64,000 nt of DNA, from assembly GCF_000316625.1 (NCBI RefSeq), contig NC_019676.1, positions 5,040,501 through 5,104,500 of the forward strand, in the 5' to 3' direction. The notes under the pieces are model-generated. The model searched no databases and was not told where the DNA came from. It saw only the letters and a program-made list of their open reading frames with translations. Within the stretch, counting starts at the first letter, position 1; each line of letters opens with the position of its first letter. Below are positions 26,465-36,153 of this stretch, in pieces. This DNA comes from Nostoc sp. PCC 7107. Lineage in GTDB: Bacteria; Cyanobacteriota; Cyanobacteriia; Cyanobacteriales; Nostocaceae. A program made the translations under genes and the position numbers.

Positions 26465-28783
26465 TTATTGCCAAGGTAACTTGATACTGAAGGTAGAACC
26501 TTGTCCTTCCCCCAGGCTGAGAGCTTGAATTGTGCCACCATGAAGTTCGATTAAATAGTGAGCGATCGCTAAACCCAAACCTAAACCCCCTTGTTTGGGA
26601 ATACGATAATCTTGGCGGTAGCGTTCAAAGACGAATGGTAAGAATTCTGGACTAATACCAATACCTGTGTCGGTGACAGTGATTTCAGCATGATATTCAT
26701 GTGGAAATAATTTCACGTTTATTTGTCCACCATCTGGGGTAAATTTAATGGCATTAGAGAGTAAATTACCCAGAACTTGCAGTAAGCGATCGCCATCACC
26801 AGTTATTGCAGGTATGGGCTGATCAATCACACATTCCAGATGAATATTTTTTGCATTGGCGGCTGGGTAAGCAGTCTGAATAGCTTCGCGGACAATTGCG
26901 CCTAAGTCCACTGGTTTCAACTCTAGGTGTAACTTTCCGCGCAAAATTTGAGACATATTCAGCAAATCTTCTAAAAGTTTTGCCTGAGATAGAGCATTGC
27001 GCTCAATTGTTTCTAGCGCACGGTTGACACGTTCTTTGTCAAACTCCTTAGTCCGCAGTAATTGCGCCCAACCCAAAATTGCATTTAAAGGCGATCGCAA
27101 ATCGTGTGATACCATCGCCACAAACTCATCTTTAGCGTGGTTAGCAGCTTCTGCTTCCGCACGGGCTGTTTGCTCTAATTGCAATAGCTGTTGACGTTGT
27201 ATTTCTACAAGTTTGCGCTGAGTGAGATCTAGCACAAAGCAAACACAATAACCTGGCTTATCTGTACCATCAATGCGAGCAATTCCCAAAAGAATTGGCA
27301 TACGCGTACCGTCTTTGCGAAAATACTCTTTTTCAAAAGGAGTACAAACTCCCGCAGTTTGTAATTCTTGAACTTTTTGCTGATCGAGGGATTGATATTC
27401 TGCTGGAGTTAAAGTATCCCAACGCAGATTTTCTGTTTTCAATTCTGCACGAGTGTAACCTAACATCTCTAAAAAAGCATCATTGGCTTCATATATCCGA
27501 CCGCTAAAATCACCGAAATAAATGCCAACGATATTCGATTCTACGATTCTGCGGAACTTCGCTTCACTTTCGCGCAGAGCAGCTTCTTGATATTTGCGAT
27601 CGCTAATATCGGTTGTACTCCCAACCGCCCGTAATAGCTGTCCATTTTGATCTCGTGTAATCACTCCCTGATCCAGCACATACCGATACTGGTTATTTTT
27701 ATGCCGGACTCTATACTCTAGAGCATAGTAGTCATCATTAACAGACATCTTCTCGAAAGAACTCTGCAATAACTTCCTATCTTCAGGATGTATTTTTTCC
27801 ATCCACCATTCTTGAGTCGGTTCTGCTTCTTGTGCAGAGTAACCTAAGATGCGAGTTAAACCTTCTGTCCTCTCAACTGTATTTTCTGGGATATTCCAGT
27901 CATAGATGAGACAATTAACCGCTGCTGCGGCTAGTTGAAAACGCTCATTACTTAAACTTAGCTGTGCTTCAGTTTGCTTGCGGTTAGTAATATCATAAGC
28001 TGTCCCAACAATTTGGCGCGGTGAACCATCATCATTTCTGATAAATACAGTATCTCGGCTGTAAAACCAATGCCATCGACCATCAGCATGGCGCATCCGG
28101 TATTCAAATTCCAGAATTTCGCTATCTTTCACCGTAGCAATTTTTTGCAGATGCAGAAAGAACAAAGGTAAATCTTCTGGATACATTAACTTAATCAAAA
28201 ATTCCTGACCCAAGTCTTGAATTTGTTGGCTACTATAACCAAGCAGTTTATTAACCTGACTATTTAAATAAAGATTGCGCCGTTCTAGCAAATCATAAAC
28301 ATACAAAATTCCTGGTGTTGTTTCAGCTATGCGTTCAATGAACTGTTGACTTTCGCGCAAACGTGCTTCACTTTGTTGTAGTTCTTGGCGCAACTTTACT
28401 TGCGCTATTGCTGAGTGGATAGTTGAATGCAAACGTCCTGCTGTTGTCTGTCCTTTGACTAAATAATCATGAACACCACTTTTCATCGCCTGAACAGCAA
28501 TAGCTTCGTTACCATAACCAGTCAACATCACCACGGCTGGTATGACTTTTTTTGCTAGTTTTGGCAATTCTGCTAGAAACTCTAGCCCATCCATATCTGG
28601 CAATAAAAAATCTAATAAAATACAATCTGTCTGAAATTGGCGATATAGTTCTAGGGCTTCCTCCCCCGATTCTGATTCGAGAATGGTGTAACTATATTCC
28701 TGGTCTTGCAGCAGATAACGACGATAAACCTCGCGGTCTTCGGGGGAATCGTCGATGATTAAAACGGTCAGCGATTGCACCAT
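26465..28783 (-). CDS. Hybrid sensor kinase: REC-PAS-PAS-PAS-HisKA-HATPase
   Basis: The 772-residue soluble kinase has an N-terminal receiver (about 6-125) with phospho-acceptor Asp58 in CILLDFLLPDMDG. Three PAS/PAC units follow (about 140-270, 275-395 and 400-520), with PAC ends such as GTAYDITNRK and GSTTDISDRK. A coiled segment leads to HisKA with SHDLRSPLNAILGW and to HATPase_c with NLLSNAIKFTPDGG and GLGLGLAIAHYL. It has no membrane segment, so it senses a cytoplasmic cue or a PAS-bound cofactor. Unlike the related kinase at 58861 it lacks a C-terminal receiver; a stand-alone receiver gene is divergently placed 275 bp away and may be its partner. Confidence 0.9.
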   Translation of the reverse strand: MVQSLTVLIIDDSPEDREVYRRYLLQDQEYSYTILESESGEEALELYRQFQTDCILLDFLLPDMDGLEFLAELPKLAKKVIPAVVMLTGYGNEAIAVQAMKSGVHDYLVKGQTTAGRLHSTIHSAIAQVKLRQELQQSEARLRESQQFIERIAETTPGILYVYDLLERRNLYLNSQVNKLLGYSSQQIQDLGQEFLIKLMYPEDLPLFFLHLQKIATVKDSEILEFEYRMRHADGRWHWFYSRDTVFIRNDDGSPRQIVGTAYDITNRKQTEAQLSLSNERFQLAAAAVNCLIYDWNIPENTVERTEGLTRILGYSAQEAEPTQEWWMEKIHPEDRKLLQSSFEKMSVNDDYYALEYRVRHKNNQYRYVLDQGVITRDQNGQLLRAVGSTTDISDRKYQEAALRESEAKFRRIVESNIVGIYFGDFSGRIYEANDAFLEMLGYTRAELKTENLRWDTLTPAEYQSLDQQKVQELQTAGVCTPFEKEYFRKDGTRMPILLGIARIDGTDKPGYCVCFVLDLTQRKLVEIQRQQLLQLEQTARAEAEAANHAKDEFVAMVSHDLRSPLNAILGWAQLLRTKEFDKERVNRALETIERNALSQAKLLEDLLNMSQILRGKLHLELKPVDLGAIVREAIQTAYPAANAKNIHLECVIDQPIPAITGDGDRLLQVLGNLLSNAIKFTPDGGQINVKLFPHEYHAEITVTDTGIGISPEFLPFVFERYRQDYRIPKQGGLGLGLAIAHYLIELHGGTIQALSLGEGQGSTFSIKLPWQ

Positions 28784-28864
28784 GACTTATTGCTTGCAAC
28801 ATCAGGGATAATCACAATATCTAACTACTATAGGACTCATATTGGATTTTTGAAATCTACGTAG

Positions 28865-28893
28865 GGTGTGTTACAGCTTACGCATAACACACC
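28865..28893. repeat. Palindromic repeat GGTGTGTTA...TAACACACC
   Basis: A perfect 9-bp stem with an 11-nt centre lies between the two divergent signalling genes. The sequence is of the REP-like kind common in Nostoc intergenic DNA. There is no T tract, so it is not a typical terminator. Confidence 0.5.
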
Positions 28894-29058
28894 TTACATC
28901 TACTTGTGACAATTTAATGTGATGCTACAGGATGAAATGAGGTTTTTTTACGTAAAATCTAGTGCGATCGCAGTAAAATTGTCAATAGTATAGTTGCTCA
29001 GGAAAAATAACAATTTCAATTGGAAAAATCAACATTTTTCAAAGTTAACGGAGATTTT

Positions 29059-29466
29059 ATGGAAGCTCCTCTACCTCTTGCTGGCTTAAATGTTTTGGTA
29101 GTTGATGATGATGATGATAGCCGTTTTTACGTCACTACTGTTTTAGAATCAGATGGAGCTAATGTTGTCGCAGTGGCATCAGCCGCAGCTGCACTAGCAG
29201 CGTTGATTAAGCTACAGCCAGAAGTTTTGGTATGCGATATTGCAATGCCGGAGGAAGACGGGTATACTCTCATTCGCAAAGTGCGATCGCTTAAACCAGA
29301 CCAAGGTGGACAAATCCCAGCAATTGCTTTAACCGCCTACGGTGATACTGAAGATCGTGTCCGTGCCTTAGAAGCAGGTTTTCAAACTCATGTTGCTAAA
29401 CCAGTTGACCCAAATGAACTAGTAGAAATTGTCGCCAGTTCAGTAATTAACGGTAAAAATTATTAG
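29059..29466 (+). CDS. Stand-alone receiver-domain response regulator
   Basis: From ATG 29059, which has GGAG at 29050-29053, the product is 135 residues. A TTG at 29020 would extend the frame but lacks a ribosome site. The protein is a single CheY-like receiver (LNVLVVDDDDDSRFYV) with phospho-acceptor Asp60 in LVCDIAMPEEDGY, the conserved Thr in IALTAYG, and Lys in VAKPVDP. It has no output domain. The sequence closely resembles the C-terminal receiver of the hybrid kinase at 58861 (shared GGQIPAIALTAY), so it looks like a detached hybrid receiver. Divergent placement next to the kinase at 26465 suggests that kinase as its donor. Confidence 0.88.
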   Translation: MEAPLPLAGLNVLVVDDDDDSRFYVTTVLESDGANVVAVASAAAALAALIKLQPEVLVCDIAMPEEDGYTLIRKVRSLKPDQGGQIPAIALTAYGDTEDRVRALEAGFQTHVAKPVDPNELVEIVASSVINGKNY

Positions 29467-29706
29467 GTTACAGGTGTTGTGTAGTTAATTTGGTTTTGTG
29501 ACAAATGACCATTGACCCTCCGAATTTTAGATTTTAAATTTTGGATTTTGGATGAAAAATTTTTTGGGTTCATGCCCCATCCCCTTGTGGGTGGAATAAA
29601 TCTAAAATCTAAAATCCCCAAGCTACATCCCTACCCTACGGTAACACTTTGTATATATGGGTGCGGTTAATCTAAAATCTAAAATCCAAAATTGATTGAC
29701 CATTGA

Positions 29707-30597
29707 CTAATTAAAGCTAATTTGCTCAGATTGATATTCTGGCGGCTCGACGTGAATGAGAATTCTCACAGGATGAAAGCGTTCTTCCAATAGCCTTTCT
29801 ACATTTTCCGTAATGCAGTGTGCAGTTTTGACATCTGGTGCATCTACAGTTAAGTGCATTTCAATGAAAACCTGCCTACCCAAAATACCTCTAGAAGCAA
29901 TATCATGACAGTTCATTACTCCCGGTACAGAAGTGGCGATTTCATGAATGGCTTCTGGTGCGATCGCCATTTTATCAACTAACCAAGGTAAATTAGCTTT
30001 TAACACTGACCAACCACTCCAAAATACCAACAAAGCCACAGGAAAAGCCAACACTAGATCTAGCCATTGATAACCGAGCCAAACTCCTATCAAACCGCCA
30101 ATCACCGAAATTGTCACCCAAATATCGCTCATAGTGTGCATAGCATCAGCAATTAAAATTGGGCTACCTACCTGCTGACCTACTTTCCGTTCGTAAAACG
30201 CTACAAAAATATTTACTCCCAAAACTATGAGCAATAACCATAACTCAGGCGGTGAAATACGTACTAGATCACTACCTTTGATAATGCGCTCTATTGCTCC
30301 TTGAAGAATTTCAAAGCAAGCTATACCTAAAAAAGCAGCAATTCCTAAAGCTCCTACCGCTTCAAATTTTTGGTGTCCGTAAGGATGTTCACGGTCAGGA
30401 TGTGGCGAAGAGAAGTTACTAGCAAATAATCCTAAAACATTATTGGCACTATCTGTCACACTATGCAAAGCATCAGCTGACAGGCTTAAAGAACCAGTCC
30501 AATAACCCACAACTGCTTTTAACCCCATAACAAACAAGTTGAGCAGTAGGGTAATGATTAAAACTTTTCTTACAGTATTCCGATTATCGTAAATCAT
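29707..30597 (-). CDS. Cation diffusion facilitator transporter
   Basis: The 296-residue CDF-family exporter starts at ATG 30597; an in-frame TTG at 30615 is less likely. It has six transmembrane helices, with metal-site motifs HSVTD (helix 2) and HTMSD (helix 5), the HxxxD type associated with zinc and related divalent ions. The C-terminal cytoplasmic domain (about residues 205-285) has the ferredoxin-like fold and HVEPPEY end. It exports zinc, cobalt, iron or similar ions by proton antiport. No metal regulator is adjacent. Confidence 0.88.
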   Translation of the reverse strand: MIYDNRNTVRKVLIITLLLNLFVMGLKAVVGYWTGSLSLSADALHSVTDSANNVLGLFASNFSSPHPDREHPYGHQKFEAVGALGIAAFLGIACFEILQGAIERIIKGSDLVRISPPELWLLLIVLGVNIFVAFYERKVGQQVGSPILIADAMHTMSDIWVTISVIGGLIGVWLGYQWLDLVLAFPVALLVFWSGWSVLKANLPWLVDKMAIAPEAIHEIATSVPGVMNCHDIASRGILGRQVFIEMHLTVDAPDVKTAHCITENVERLLEERFHPVRILIHVEPPEYQSEQISFN

Positions 30598-30964
30598 AGA
30601 TATTTTTAACAGCAAGTTCTATGACTTCTAAGTGTAAAACTTAAAACGTTAATCAGAGAACATGACTTTTTGCTTAGTTATAATTATTGTCTATATTGAC
30701 TGAAATAATTTAGATAACTTGTTGCAATTAATTTTAATTAATGACGGCTACAAGCTTAGTAATTAAGCATAATGAAGGGTTGATTGGTAGTTATTTTTAT
30801 CATTAATTTATCAAAAATATTCATTAATTTTATTTTTAGATGAATCCTTTCGTCAGTTCACATCAGTGAGTAGGAGCGCTAAAAGTCTGTAGACAGAGAC
30901 TTAATCTCAGCCAAGATCAACTTTCCGGTAACATGAGGTAAGTATCAAAAATTTAATCAAGCTC
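30598..30964. other. Divergent intergenic region
   Basis: AT-rich DNA separates the CDF transporter start from the small plus-strand gene at 30965. No hairpin or repeat stands out. It must carry promoters for both directions. Confidence 0.35.
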
Positions 30965-31318
30965 ATGTCTTCAAATCCTTTGACATTAAACTTAGTTGAA
31001 GGTTCTGTCTCCTTCAGTTTTTCAGCCCAAGCCGCACGAGAATTAAAAGCGGCGATTGACCAATTAATGGAGGGACTGAAAGCTGTCGCAGCTAAACCTG
31101 CTGCTGGTGGTGCTAAAATCACTCCCCAACCTCCCTTAGAATACCGTTACACTGGCGAGGTATTTTTAGAAATTTTCTGCAATCCAAACATCTGGCCTAC
31201 TCCCTTTGCAGCCAAAGTTCTCTTGACAGTGCGTGATGTCACCATCCGCTTAACTACCGAAACTGAACTAACTCGGCTAATTGAAGACATTAACCAATAT
31301 TTAGAGCAAGTGGGATAA
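30965..31318 (+). CDS. Conserved cyanobacterial protein of unknown function
   Basis: The 117-residue protein has no signal peptide or membrane segment. It begins with an apparent beta strand ([16 protein letters not shown]), then a helix ([19 protein letters not shown]), an Ala/Gly/Pro linker, and a second beta-rich half ([32 protein letters not shown]) ending in a helix. I cannot assign a family. The balanced composition and wobble pattern support a real gene. No operon partner is present. Confidence 0.65.
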   Translation: MSSNPLTLNLVEGSVSFSFSAQAARELKAAIDQLMEGLKAVAAKPAAGGAKITPQPPLEYRYTGEVFLEIFCNPNIWPTPFAAKVLLTVRDVTIRLTTETELTRLIEDINQYLEQVG

Positions 31319-31410
31319 ATAAGCTAGACTTTTGCAGTCATAGGAAAAATTAGGCATTTCAGGGTGTAAGGGTTTTGATTACTTACACCCTATACCCCTA
31401 TACCTAGGAC
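31319..31410. repeat. Perfect 10-bp inverted repeat
   Basis: AGGGTGTAAG (31361-31370) and CTTACACCCT (31382-31391) form a stem with an 11-nt loop downstream of the 117-residue gene. Without a T tract it is more likely a REP-type repeat than a terminator, although it could stabilise the 3' end. Confidence 0.5.
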
Positions 31411-31615
31411 TTAAAAGTTTAGTGGCGGTAATGGTTTTCCTTGTGTTTTAGGAACATTCAAATCCTGAAACAACTACTTAGTGAACTTTTCTGGTAGTTT
31501 ACCTTTACCATTTACATAATTAGCTTCTCCGGTAGGTGAGACATAGATGCGGTAGCCAATAGTATTTATTGAGCCACTGTTAATAACAACAGCAACGTTG
31601 TTGGGTACCAAGGCT
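31411..31615 (-). pseudogene. Remnant of a small cyanobacterial protein gene
   Basis: Read leftward the frame gives VPNNVAVVINSGSINTIGYR and YVSPTGEANYVNGKGKLPEK, an in-frame TAG (31474-31476), then LFQDLNVPKTQGKPLPPLNF and a stop at 31411. The mix of well-formed protein sequence, an internal stop and no start codon indicates a decayed gene. I recall similar short cyanobacterial proteins with an IYVSPTGEA-like strand but cannot name the family. Confidence 0.5.
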
Positions 31616-31641
31616 ATTTAGCCCGTCGATGGAGTCTACCA

Positions 31642-32640
31642 TTAACTGGCTAAATAGCCACTGATTTTATCTTTGTGTCGTCGTAGGGTCATTAAGGCTT
31701 GCAGTTCTAACTGTCGCACGCGTTCTCGGCTAATACCCATACGTTGTCCAATTTCAGACAAAGACAGTGTATTTTCGTTTGTTAAGCCAAATCTTAATGT
31801 TAATATTTCTCGCTGCTGGGCTGTTAATTTTGACAATAAATCGTGAATATTTTGTTGTAAAAAACTTTGGTCAGCATAAGATTCTGGAGACAACCCATCA
31901 TCTTCCAACATATCATGTAATTCTGTATCTCTTTCTGGGCCAACTCGTAATTCTAAAGATAAAGGCTGCCGCGCTAAGAGTAAATAATCTCGAATTTCTT
32001 TGGGGTCTAAAGATAGTTCTGCGGCAATCTCAGTTGTGGAAGGCGTATGACCCAATTTTTGCGCTAGTTCACGTTGAGTACGCTTAATTTTGTTCAGTTT
32101 TTCTGTAAGATGAATAGGTAAGCGGATAGTACGTCCTTGTTCGGCGATCGCTCTTGTAATTGCCTGACGAATCCACCAATAAGCATAAGTAGAAAATTTG
32201 TAACCCCTAGTAGGGTCAAACTTCTCCACGCCTCTTTCTAAACCTAAACTTCCTTCTTGAATTAAGTCAAGAAAATCTAAATTACGTCTTTGATATTTTT
32301 TGGCAATAGAAACTACAAGTCGCAGATTAGCTCTAATCATTTGCTCTTTGGCTTGATATCCCTGCTGTAGTTGTTGCAATAATTCTGATTCACTCAGTTT
32401 GATATATTCAGCAAATTCTAATTGTGTTGGTTGACGATTTAATTGAATAACTAATTTTTCTTTGGCAGTAAGTAAGCTCATCATTTGTTGAACTTGCTTA
32501 CCAAAATTTATTTCTTGCTCATGATCTAATAACGGGATGCGCCCAATTTCATGCAGATAAGTACGTACCAAATCCTTATTAGATAAAGATTTACGATTTT
32601 GATCGCTTAAGCCGATAGATTGATTAGATAGATAGTTCAT
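31642..32640 (-). CDS. Group 2 RNA polymerase sigma factor (SigB/C/D/E class)
   Basis: The 332-residue protein has all primary-type regions: 1.2 (LVRTYLHEIGRIPLLDHEQE), 2 (RANLRLVVSIAKKYQRRNLD, LDLIQEGSLGLERGVEKFDP and YAYWWIRQAITRAI), 3 and 4 (LTLRFGLTNENTLSLSEIGQ, then RERVRQLE). It lacks the long region 1.1 of the main SigA and so belongs to the non-essential group 2 factors that cyanobacteria use in stress, nitrogen or circadian control. The exact paralogue cannot be told by eye. Downstream lies only a gene remnant. Confidence 0.88.
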   Translation of the reverse strand: MNYLSNQSIGLSDQNRKSLSNKDLVRTYLHEIGRIPLLDHEQEINFGKQVQQMMSLLTAKEKLVIQLNRQPTQLEFAEYIKLSESELLQQLQQGYQAKEQMIRANLRLVVSIAKKYQRRNLDFLDLIQEGSLGLERGVEKFDPTRGYKFSTYAYWWIRQAITRAIAEQGRTIRLPIHLTEKLNKIKRTQRELAQKLGHTPSTTEIAAELSLDPKEIRDYLLLARQPLSLELRVGPERDTELHDMLEDDGLSPESYADQSFLQQNIHDLLSKLTAQQREILTLRFGLTNENTLSLSEIGQRMGISRERVRQLELQALMTLRRHKDKISGYLAS

Positions 32641-32963
32641 TTTTCTTTAATCTTGAGCAAAATTTCTGGATTTAGGAAAAAATGGCTGGCATTCCAAATA
32701 TCAAAGGTTAAGTATTCGCCAAAATTTCTTCTAGCGATGACTAAATACGCTTGTCTATTTCCGAATTAACTTTTCTTAAGGTAAGAGCTTGATGTGACAG
32801 AAATTTGTCAAAGAGTTGAATAATTCATGTCTATTACAAGGGAACATGACAAGAAAAAATAAACTTATTGTGGAAAGAAGTCAAAAAAGTTCAAAAAAAA
32901 CATTTGAGATTGATATATGCTTTCAGTAATTAGACTGAATTAAGCATAAATTGGTAAACGAAA
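32641..32963. other. Divergent control region of the sigma factor and acyl-CoA synthetase genes
   Basis: There is no gene here. AT-rich DNA (AAAAAA runs near 32890) presumably carries both promoters. A confident -35/-10 pair could not be chosen. Confidence 0.35.
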
Positions 32964-34448
32964 GTGAATCTCCCTTTAATTACTCGCGCTGAAGAACATA
33001 ACGAGAGAACAGCGATTATTACAGACGCAGGAGCATTTACCTATCAGGATTTGCTTTATTTTTCCAGTCAAATAGCGACAAGTCTTTTGCAGAATGTAGA
33101 AGATTTAGCAGAACAACGAGTGGCTTTTCTCATCCCTGCTGGGTTTGAATATGTAGCGACTCAGTGGGGAATTTGGCGTGCTGGCGGAGTAGCTGTACCT
33201 CTTTGTATTGTCCATCCGCGACCAGAATTAGAGTATGTGATGAAAAATTCTGGCGCATCGATGATTATTGCTCATCCGCAGTTTGAGGATATATTACGCC
33301 CGATCGCCACAGAACACAATTTGCGATTTATCCTTACCTCCGACGCACTCCCAAATTATATTGCTCGGCTTCCAGAAATAGATACGACTAGACGGGCATT
33401 AATTCTCTACACTAGCGGTACAACAGGCAAACCAAAAGGTGTGGTGACAACGCACCAAAATATTCAAGCGCAAGTAACTAGCTTAATCACAGCATGGGAA
33501 TGGACATCAAGCGATCGCATTTTACACGTACTCCCCTTACATCATATACATGGCATTATTAACGTACTGACTTGTGCTTTGTGGGCTGGGGCAGAATGTT
33601 ACATGTTAAGCAAATTCGATGCTGAAGTTGTGTGGAATCGAATTTGCAATGGTGATTTAACTTTATTTATGGCAGTCCCGACAATTTATGTAAAATTAAT
33701 CGCAGCTTGGGAAAACGCCTCTAGTGAACGCCAACAAAGCATGACAGTAGGTTGTGCAGAAATGCGCCTGATGGTTTCTGGTTCCGCCGCTTTACCAGTG
33801 CAAGTTTTAGAAAAATGGCAAAAAATTAGCGGTCATTTTCTTCTAGAACGCTATGGAATGACGGAAATCGGTATGGCGTTATCAAATCCTTTACATGGTC
33901 AACGTCATTCAGGCTATGTCGGTCAGCCTTTACCGCAAGTCGAAGTGAGATTAGTTGATGAAAATGGAGAGTTAGTCCCACCAGGAACACCAGGAGAAAT
34001 TCAAGTCAAAAGTCCTGGAGTATTTTTAGAATATTGGCAAAACCCCCAAGCAACCGTCAAAACCTTTCAAGATGGTTGGTTTTGTACAGGTGATCTCGCT
34101 GTAGTTGAAAACGGTAACTACCGCATTCTCGGCCGAATGAGTGTAGATATCATCAAAACTGGTGGCTATAAAGTTTCCGCTTTAGAAATTGAAGAAGTGT
34201 TAAGAAACCATCCAGATATTCAAGAATGTGCAGTAGTGGGAGTTGCTGATCCTGAGTGGGGTGAGAGAGTTTGTGCAGCGTTAGTATTGCATCCACAACG
34301 TCAGTTGAAATTAGAATCTTTGAGGAGTTGGGCAAAAGAGCAGTTAGCAGTTTATAAAGTCCCAACTAAAATTTTGATAGTTGAGGAACTACCACGCAAT
34401 GCGATGGGGAAAGTGACTAAGCCCACGGTGGTTGAGCTTTTTCGTTAA
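32964..34448 (+). CDS. AMP-forming acyl-CoA synthetase, malonyl-CoA synthetase-like
   Basis: The 494-residue ANL-superfamily enzyme starts at GTG. The P-loop ILYTSGTTGKPKGV lies near residue 147. LERYGMTEIGMALSNPLHGQ resembles the MatB/ACSF3 malonyl-CoA synthetase branch, and GWFCTGDLA, RMSVDIIKTGGYKVSALEIE and the catalytic Lys in NAMGKVTK are all present. It activates a carboxylic acid with ATP and CoA; malonate or a methylmalonate-like acid is the best guess from the NP-GQR region. A strong terminator follows. Confidence 0.82.
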   Translation: MNLPLITRAEEHNERTAIITDAGAFTYQDLLYFSSQIATSLLQNVEDLAEQRVAFLIPAGFEYVATQWGIWRAGGVAVPLCIVHPRPELEYVMKNSGASMIIAHPQFEDILRPIATEHNLRFILTSDALPNYIARLPEIDTTRRALILYTSGTTGKPKGVVTTHQNIQAQVTSLITAWEWTSSDRILHVLPLHHIHGIINVLTCALWAGAECYMLSKFDAEVVWNRICNGDLTLFMAVPTIYVKLIAAWENASSERQQSMTVGCAEMRLMVSGSAALPVQVLEKWQKISGHFLLERYGMTEIGMALSNPLHGQRHSGYVGQPLPQVEVRLVDENGELVPPGTPGEIQVKSPGVFLEYWQNPQATVKTFQDGWFCTGDLAVVENGNYRILGRMSVDIIKTGGYKVSALEIEEVLRNHPDIQECAVVGVADPEWGERVCAALVLHPQRQLKLESLRSWAKEQLAVYKVPTKILIVEELPRNAMGKVTKPTVVELFR

Positions 34449-34453
34449 TTTTT

Positions 34454-34487
34454 AAAGCCTCATACCATTTTGGGTATGGGCTTTTTG
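34454..34487. terminator. Bidirectional terminator between the acyl-CoA synthetase and EF-hand genes
   Basis: AAGCC, a bulged T, and CATACC (34455-34466) pair with GGTATG and GGCTT (34473-34483). TTTTT follows on the plus strand and TTTAAAAATT on the minus strand. It sits between convergent genes only 43 bp apart. Confidence 0.85.
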
Positions 34488-34491
34488 AGTG

Positions 34492-34725
34492 CTAGGTTAA
34501 ATTACTTGCTTTCTCAACTGCTTCCTTTAACTCTTCAAAGGTAATACTACCGTCTTCGTCGGCATCATACTGTAATAGTAAATCCTGGGGGCTACTGGTG
34601 TTTGTTTCTGATGAGATGACTGCACTTAAGCCAGGACTTAAAAAAAGCTCATTAATGGAGACTTTGCCATCTTGATCGCGATCTAACGTATTAAAAAGAG
34701 ATTGAAGCTCTTGCTCGGTTGCCAT
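34492..34725 (-). CDS. EF-hand calcium sensor (CSE-like)
   Basis: The 77-residue protein has two canonical EF-hand loops: DRDQDGKVSINE (residues 15-26) and DADEDGSITFEE (54-65), both with acidic ligands at positions 1, 3, 5 and 12. Length and layout match CSE (Asr1131) of Anabaena sp. PCC 7120, a calcium-binding protein of filamentous cyanobacteria linked to photosynthesis, carbon/nitrogen balance and heterocyst differentiation. No membrane or signal segment is present, so it is a cytoplasmic calcium sensor. Confidence 0.85.
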   Translation of the reverse strand: MATEQELQSLFNTLDRDQDGKVSINELFLSPGLSAVISSETNTSSPQDLLLQYDADEDGSITFEELKEAVEKASNLT

Positions 34726-34907
34726 AAGTATTCCATCTGAATTAATCTTTTACTTTAATATTTCTAAATTCAACAAACTTATATCCTGAGAAGTAGAAAC
34801 ATGTATCGCTGGGGCTTAAATTTAGTGAAATATTCTATCCCCTGTTCTACCCGTTCTATTAATCTCGCAGTATAAGATTACATAATTGTGCCTACGCAAC
34901 ACAGCCT

Positions 34908-36113
34908 ATGACTACCGCACCTTTAAGTTGGCAAGAACTACAAACTCTCACTGACTATCAAATAGATACCGTTAATGGTCTGACCAATGCTAAAGCTCGG
35001 TTGCGCTTGTTTGGCAAGCCCGAATCTGATGTGCGGGTAACGCTGTACCGCGATAACCACGCCTGGTGTCCTTACTGTCAAAAAGTTTGGTTATGGCTAG
35101 AGGAAAAACAGATCCCCTATCGCATCGAAAAAGTCACAATGTTTTGCTATGGAGAGAAAGAAAGTTGGTACAAACGTAAGGTACCATCAGGAATGCTCCC
35201 GGCGATCGAGCTAGATGGAATAATTATTAAGGAAAGCGATGATATTTTGATCGCTTTGTCAAAGGTTTTTGGGCCATTGAGCCAAGGGATGGAAGACTCC
35301 CCGGTGCTTCCTCTACGTCAATTAGAACGACTTTTATTTAGAGCCTGGTGCGCTTGGCTGTGTTATCCAGCAATTTCCTCTCAACAAGAAAAACGCAACC
35401 GAGAACAATTTATTGGCGTGGTGGCTAAGGTTGAGGAGGCTTTAGGTTGCACCCCAAGCCCTTATTTTCTAGATAACTTCGGTATCGTTGATGTCATTTT
35501 TACGCCATATCTCGAACGGATGAATGCCAGCCTTTACTACTACAAAGGTTACTCCCTGCGAGAGGAAAACCCTCGTTTGAGTGCATGGTTTGCGGCAATG
35601 GAAAGCCGACCGACTTACCGTGGTACTCAGAGTGACTTTCACACCCACGCACATGATTTACCGCCCCAGATGGGGGGCTGTTGGGAAAATGGCGAACCCC
35701 AGATGCTTCTGAATAAAGCGCGGGTAGATAACGGCCCCTGGTTCGGGCTACCAGATGTTACTTATCCAGAGCCGGAAAACTCGCGGATGGAAGCTCTTCA
35801 ACGAACTATTGAGCATCGCGTCAATATTATCAGAGTAAACCCCTTAGATGATCAATTGTTTGATCAAGCCCTACGTTGTGCTTTAACATACATGATGACG
35901 GATGAAGAGTGTATACCTCCATTGGGATCTGATATCGGTCTACGATATTTGCGCGATCGCATTAATGTTCCCAGGGATATGTCCATTTATGCAGCCAAGC
36001 GATTGAGAGAATCTCTGGAGAAAACCGCAGCCCTTGCTGGTGATGGACAGCCAGACCCCATTCCCACTCAGCACCGACGAGATCAAGATCCGTCTAACTT
36101 TGTGAGAAAGTAA
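34908..36113 (+). CDS. Glutathione S-transferase family protein with a C-terminal extension
   Basis: The 401-residue product has a thioredoxin-fold GST domain with the redox-type motif CPYC (Cys54-Cys57) in [20 protein letters not shown] and the cis-Pro region [20 protein letters not shown] helical GST C-domain follows (about 130-235). The extra 150 residues (from about 250) include [20 protein letters not shown] and a helical tail ending in a basic, Asp-rich segment. A CPYC motif suggests thiol transfer or deglutathionylation rather than conjugation. It is longer than typical GSTs (about 200-230). It converges with the fusion gene at 36154. Confidence 0.82.
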   Translation: MTTAPLSWQELQTLTDYQIDTVNGLTNAKARLRLFGKPESDVRVTLYRDNHAWCPYCQKVWLWLEEKQIPYRIEKVTMFCYGEKESWYKRKVPSGMLPAIELDGIIIKESDDILIALSKVFGPLSQGMEDSPVLPLRQLERLLFRAWCAWLCYPAISSQQEKRNREQFIGVVAKVEEALGCTPSPYFLDNFGIVDVIFTPYLERMNASLYYYKGYSLREENPRLSAWFAAMESRPTYRGTQSDFHTHAHDLPPQMGGCWENGEPQMLLNKARVDNGPWFGLPDVTYPEPENSRMEALQRTIEHRVNIIRVNPLDDQLFDQALRCALTYMMTDEECIPPLGSDIGLRYLRDRINVPRDMSIYAAKRLRESLEKTAALAGDGQPDPIPTQHRRDQDPSNFVRK

Positions 36114-36153
36114 AATGGGAAAACCCAAGTAAGGGCAAAAGAGCTTAAAGTTT

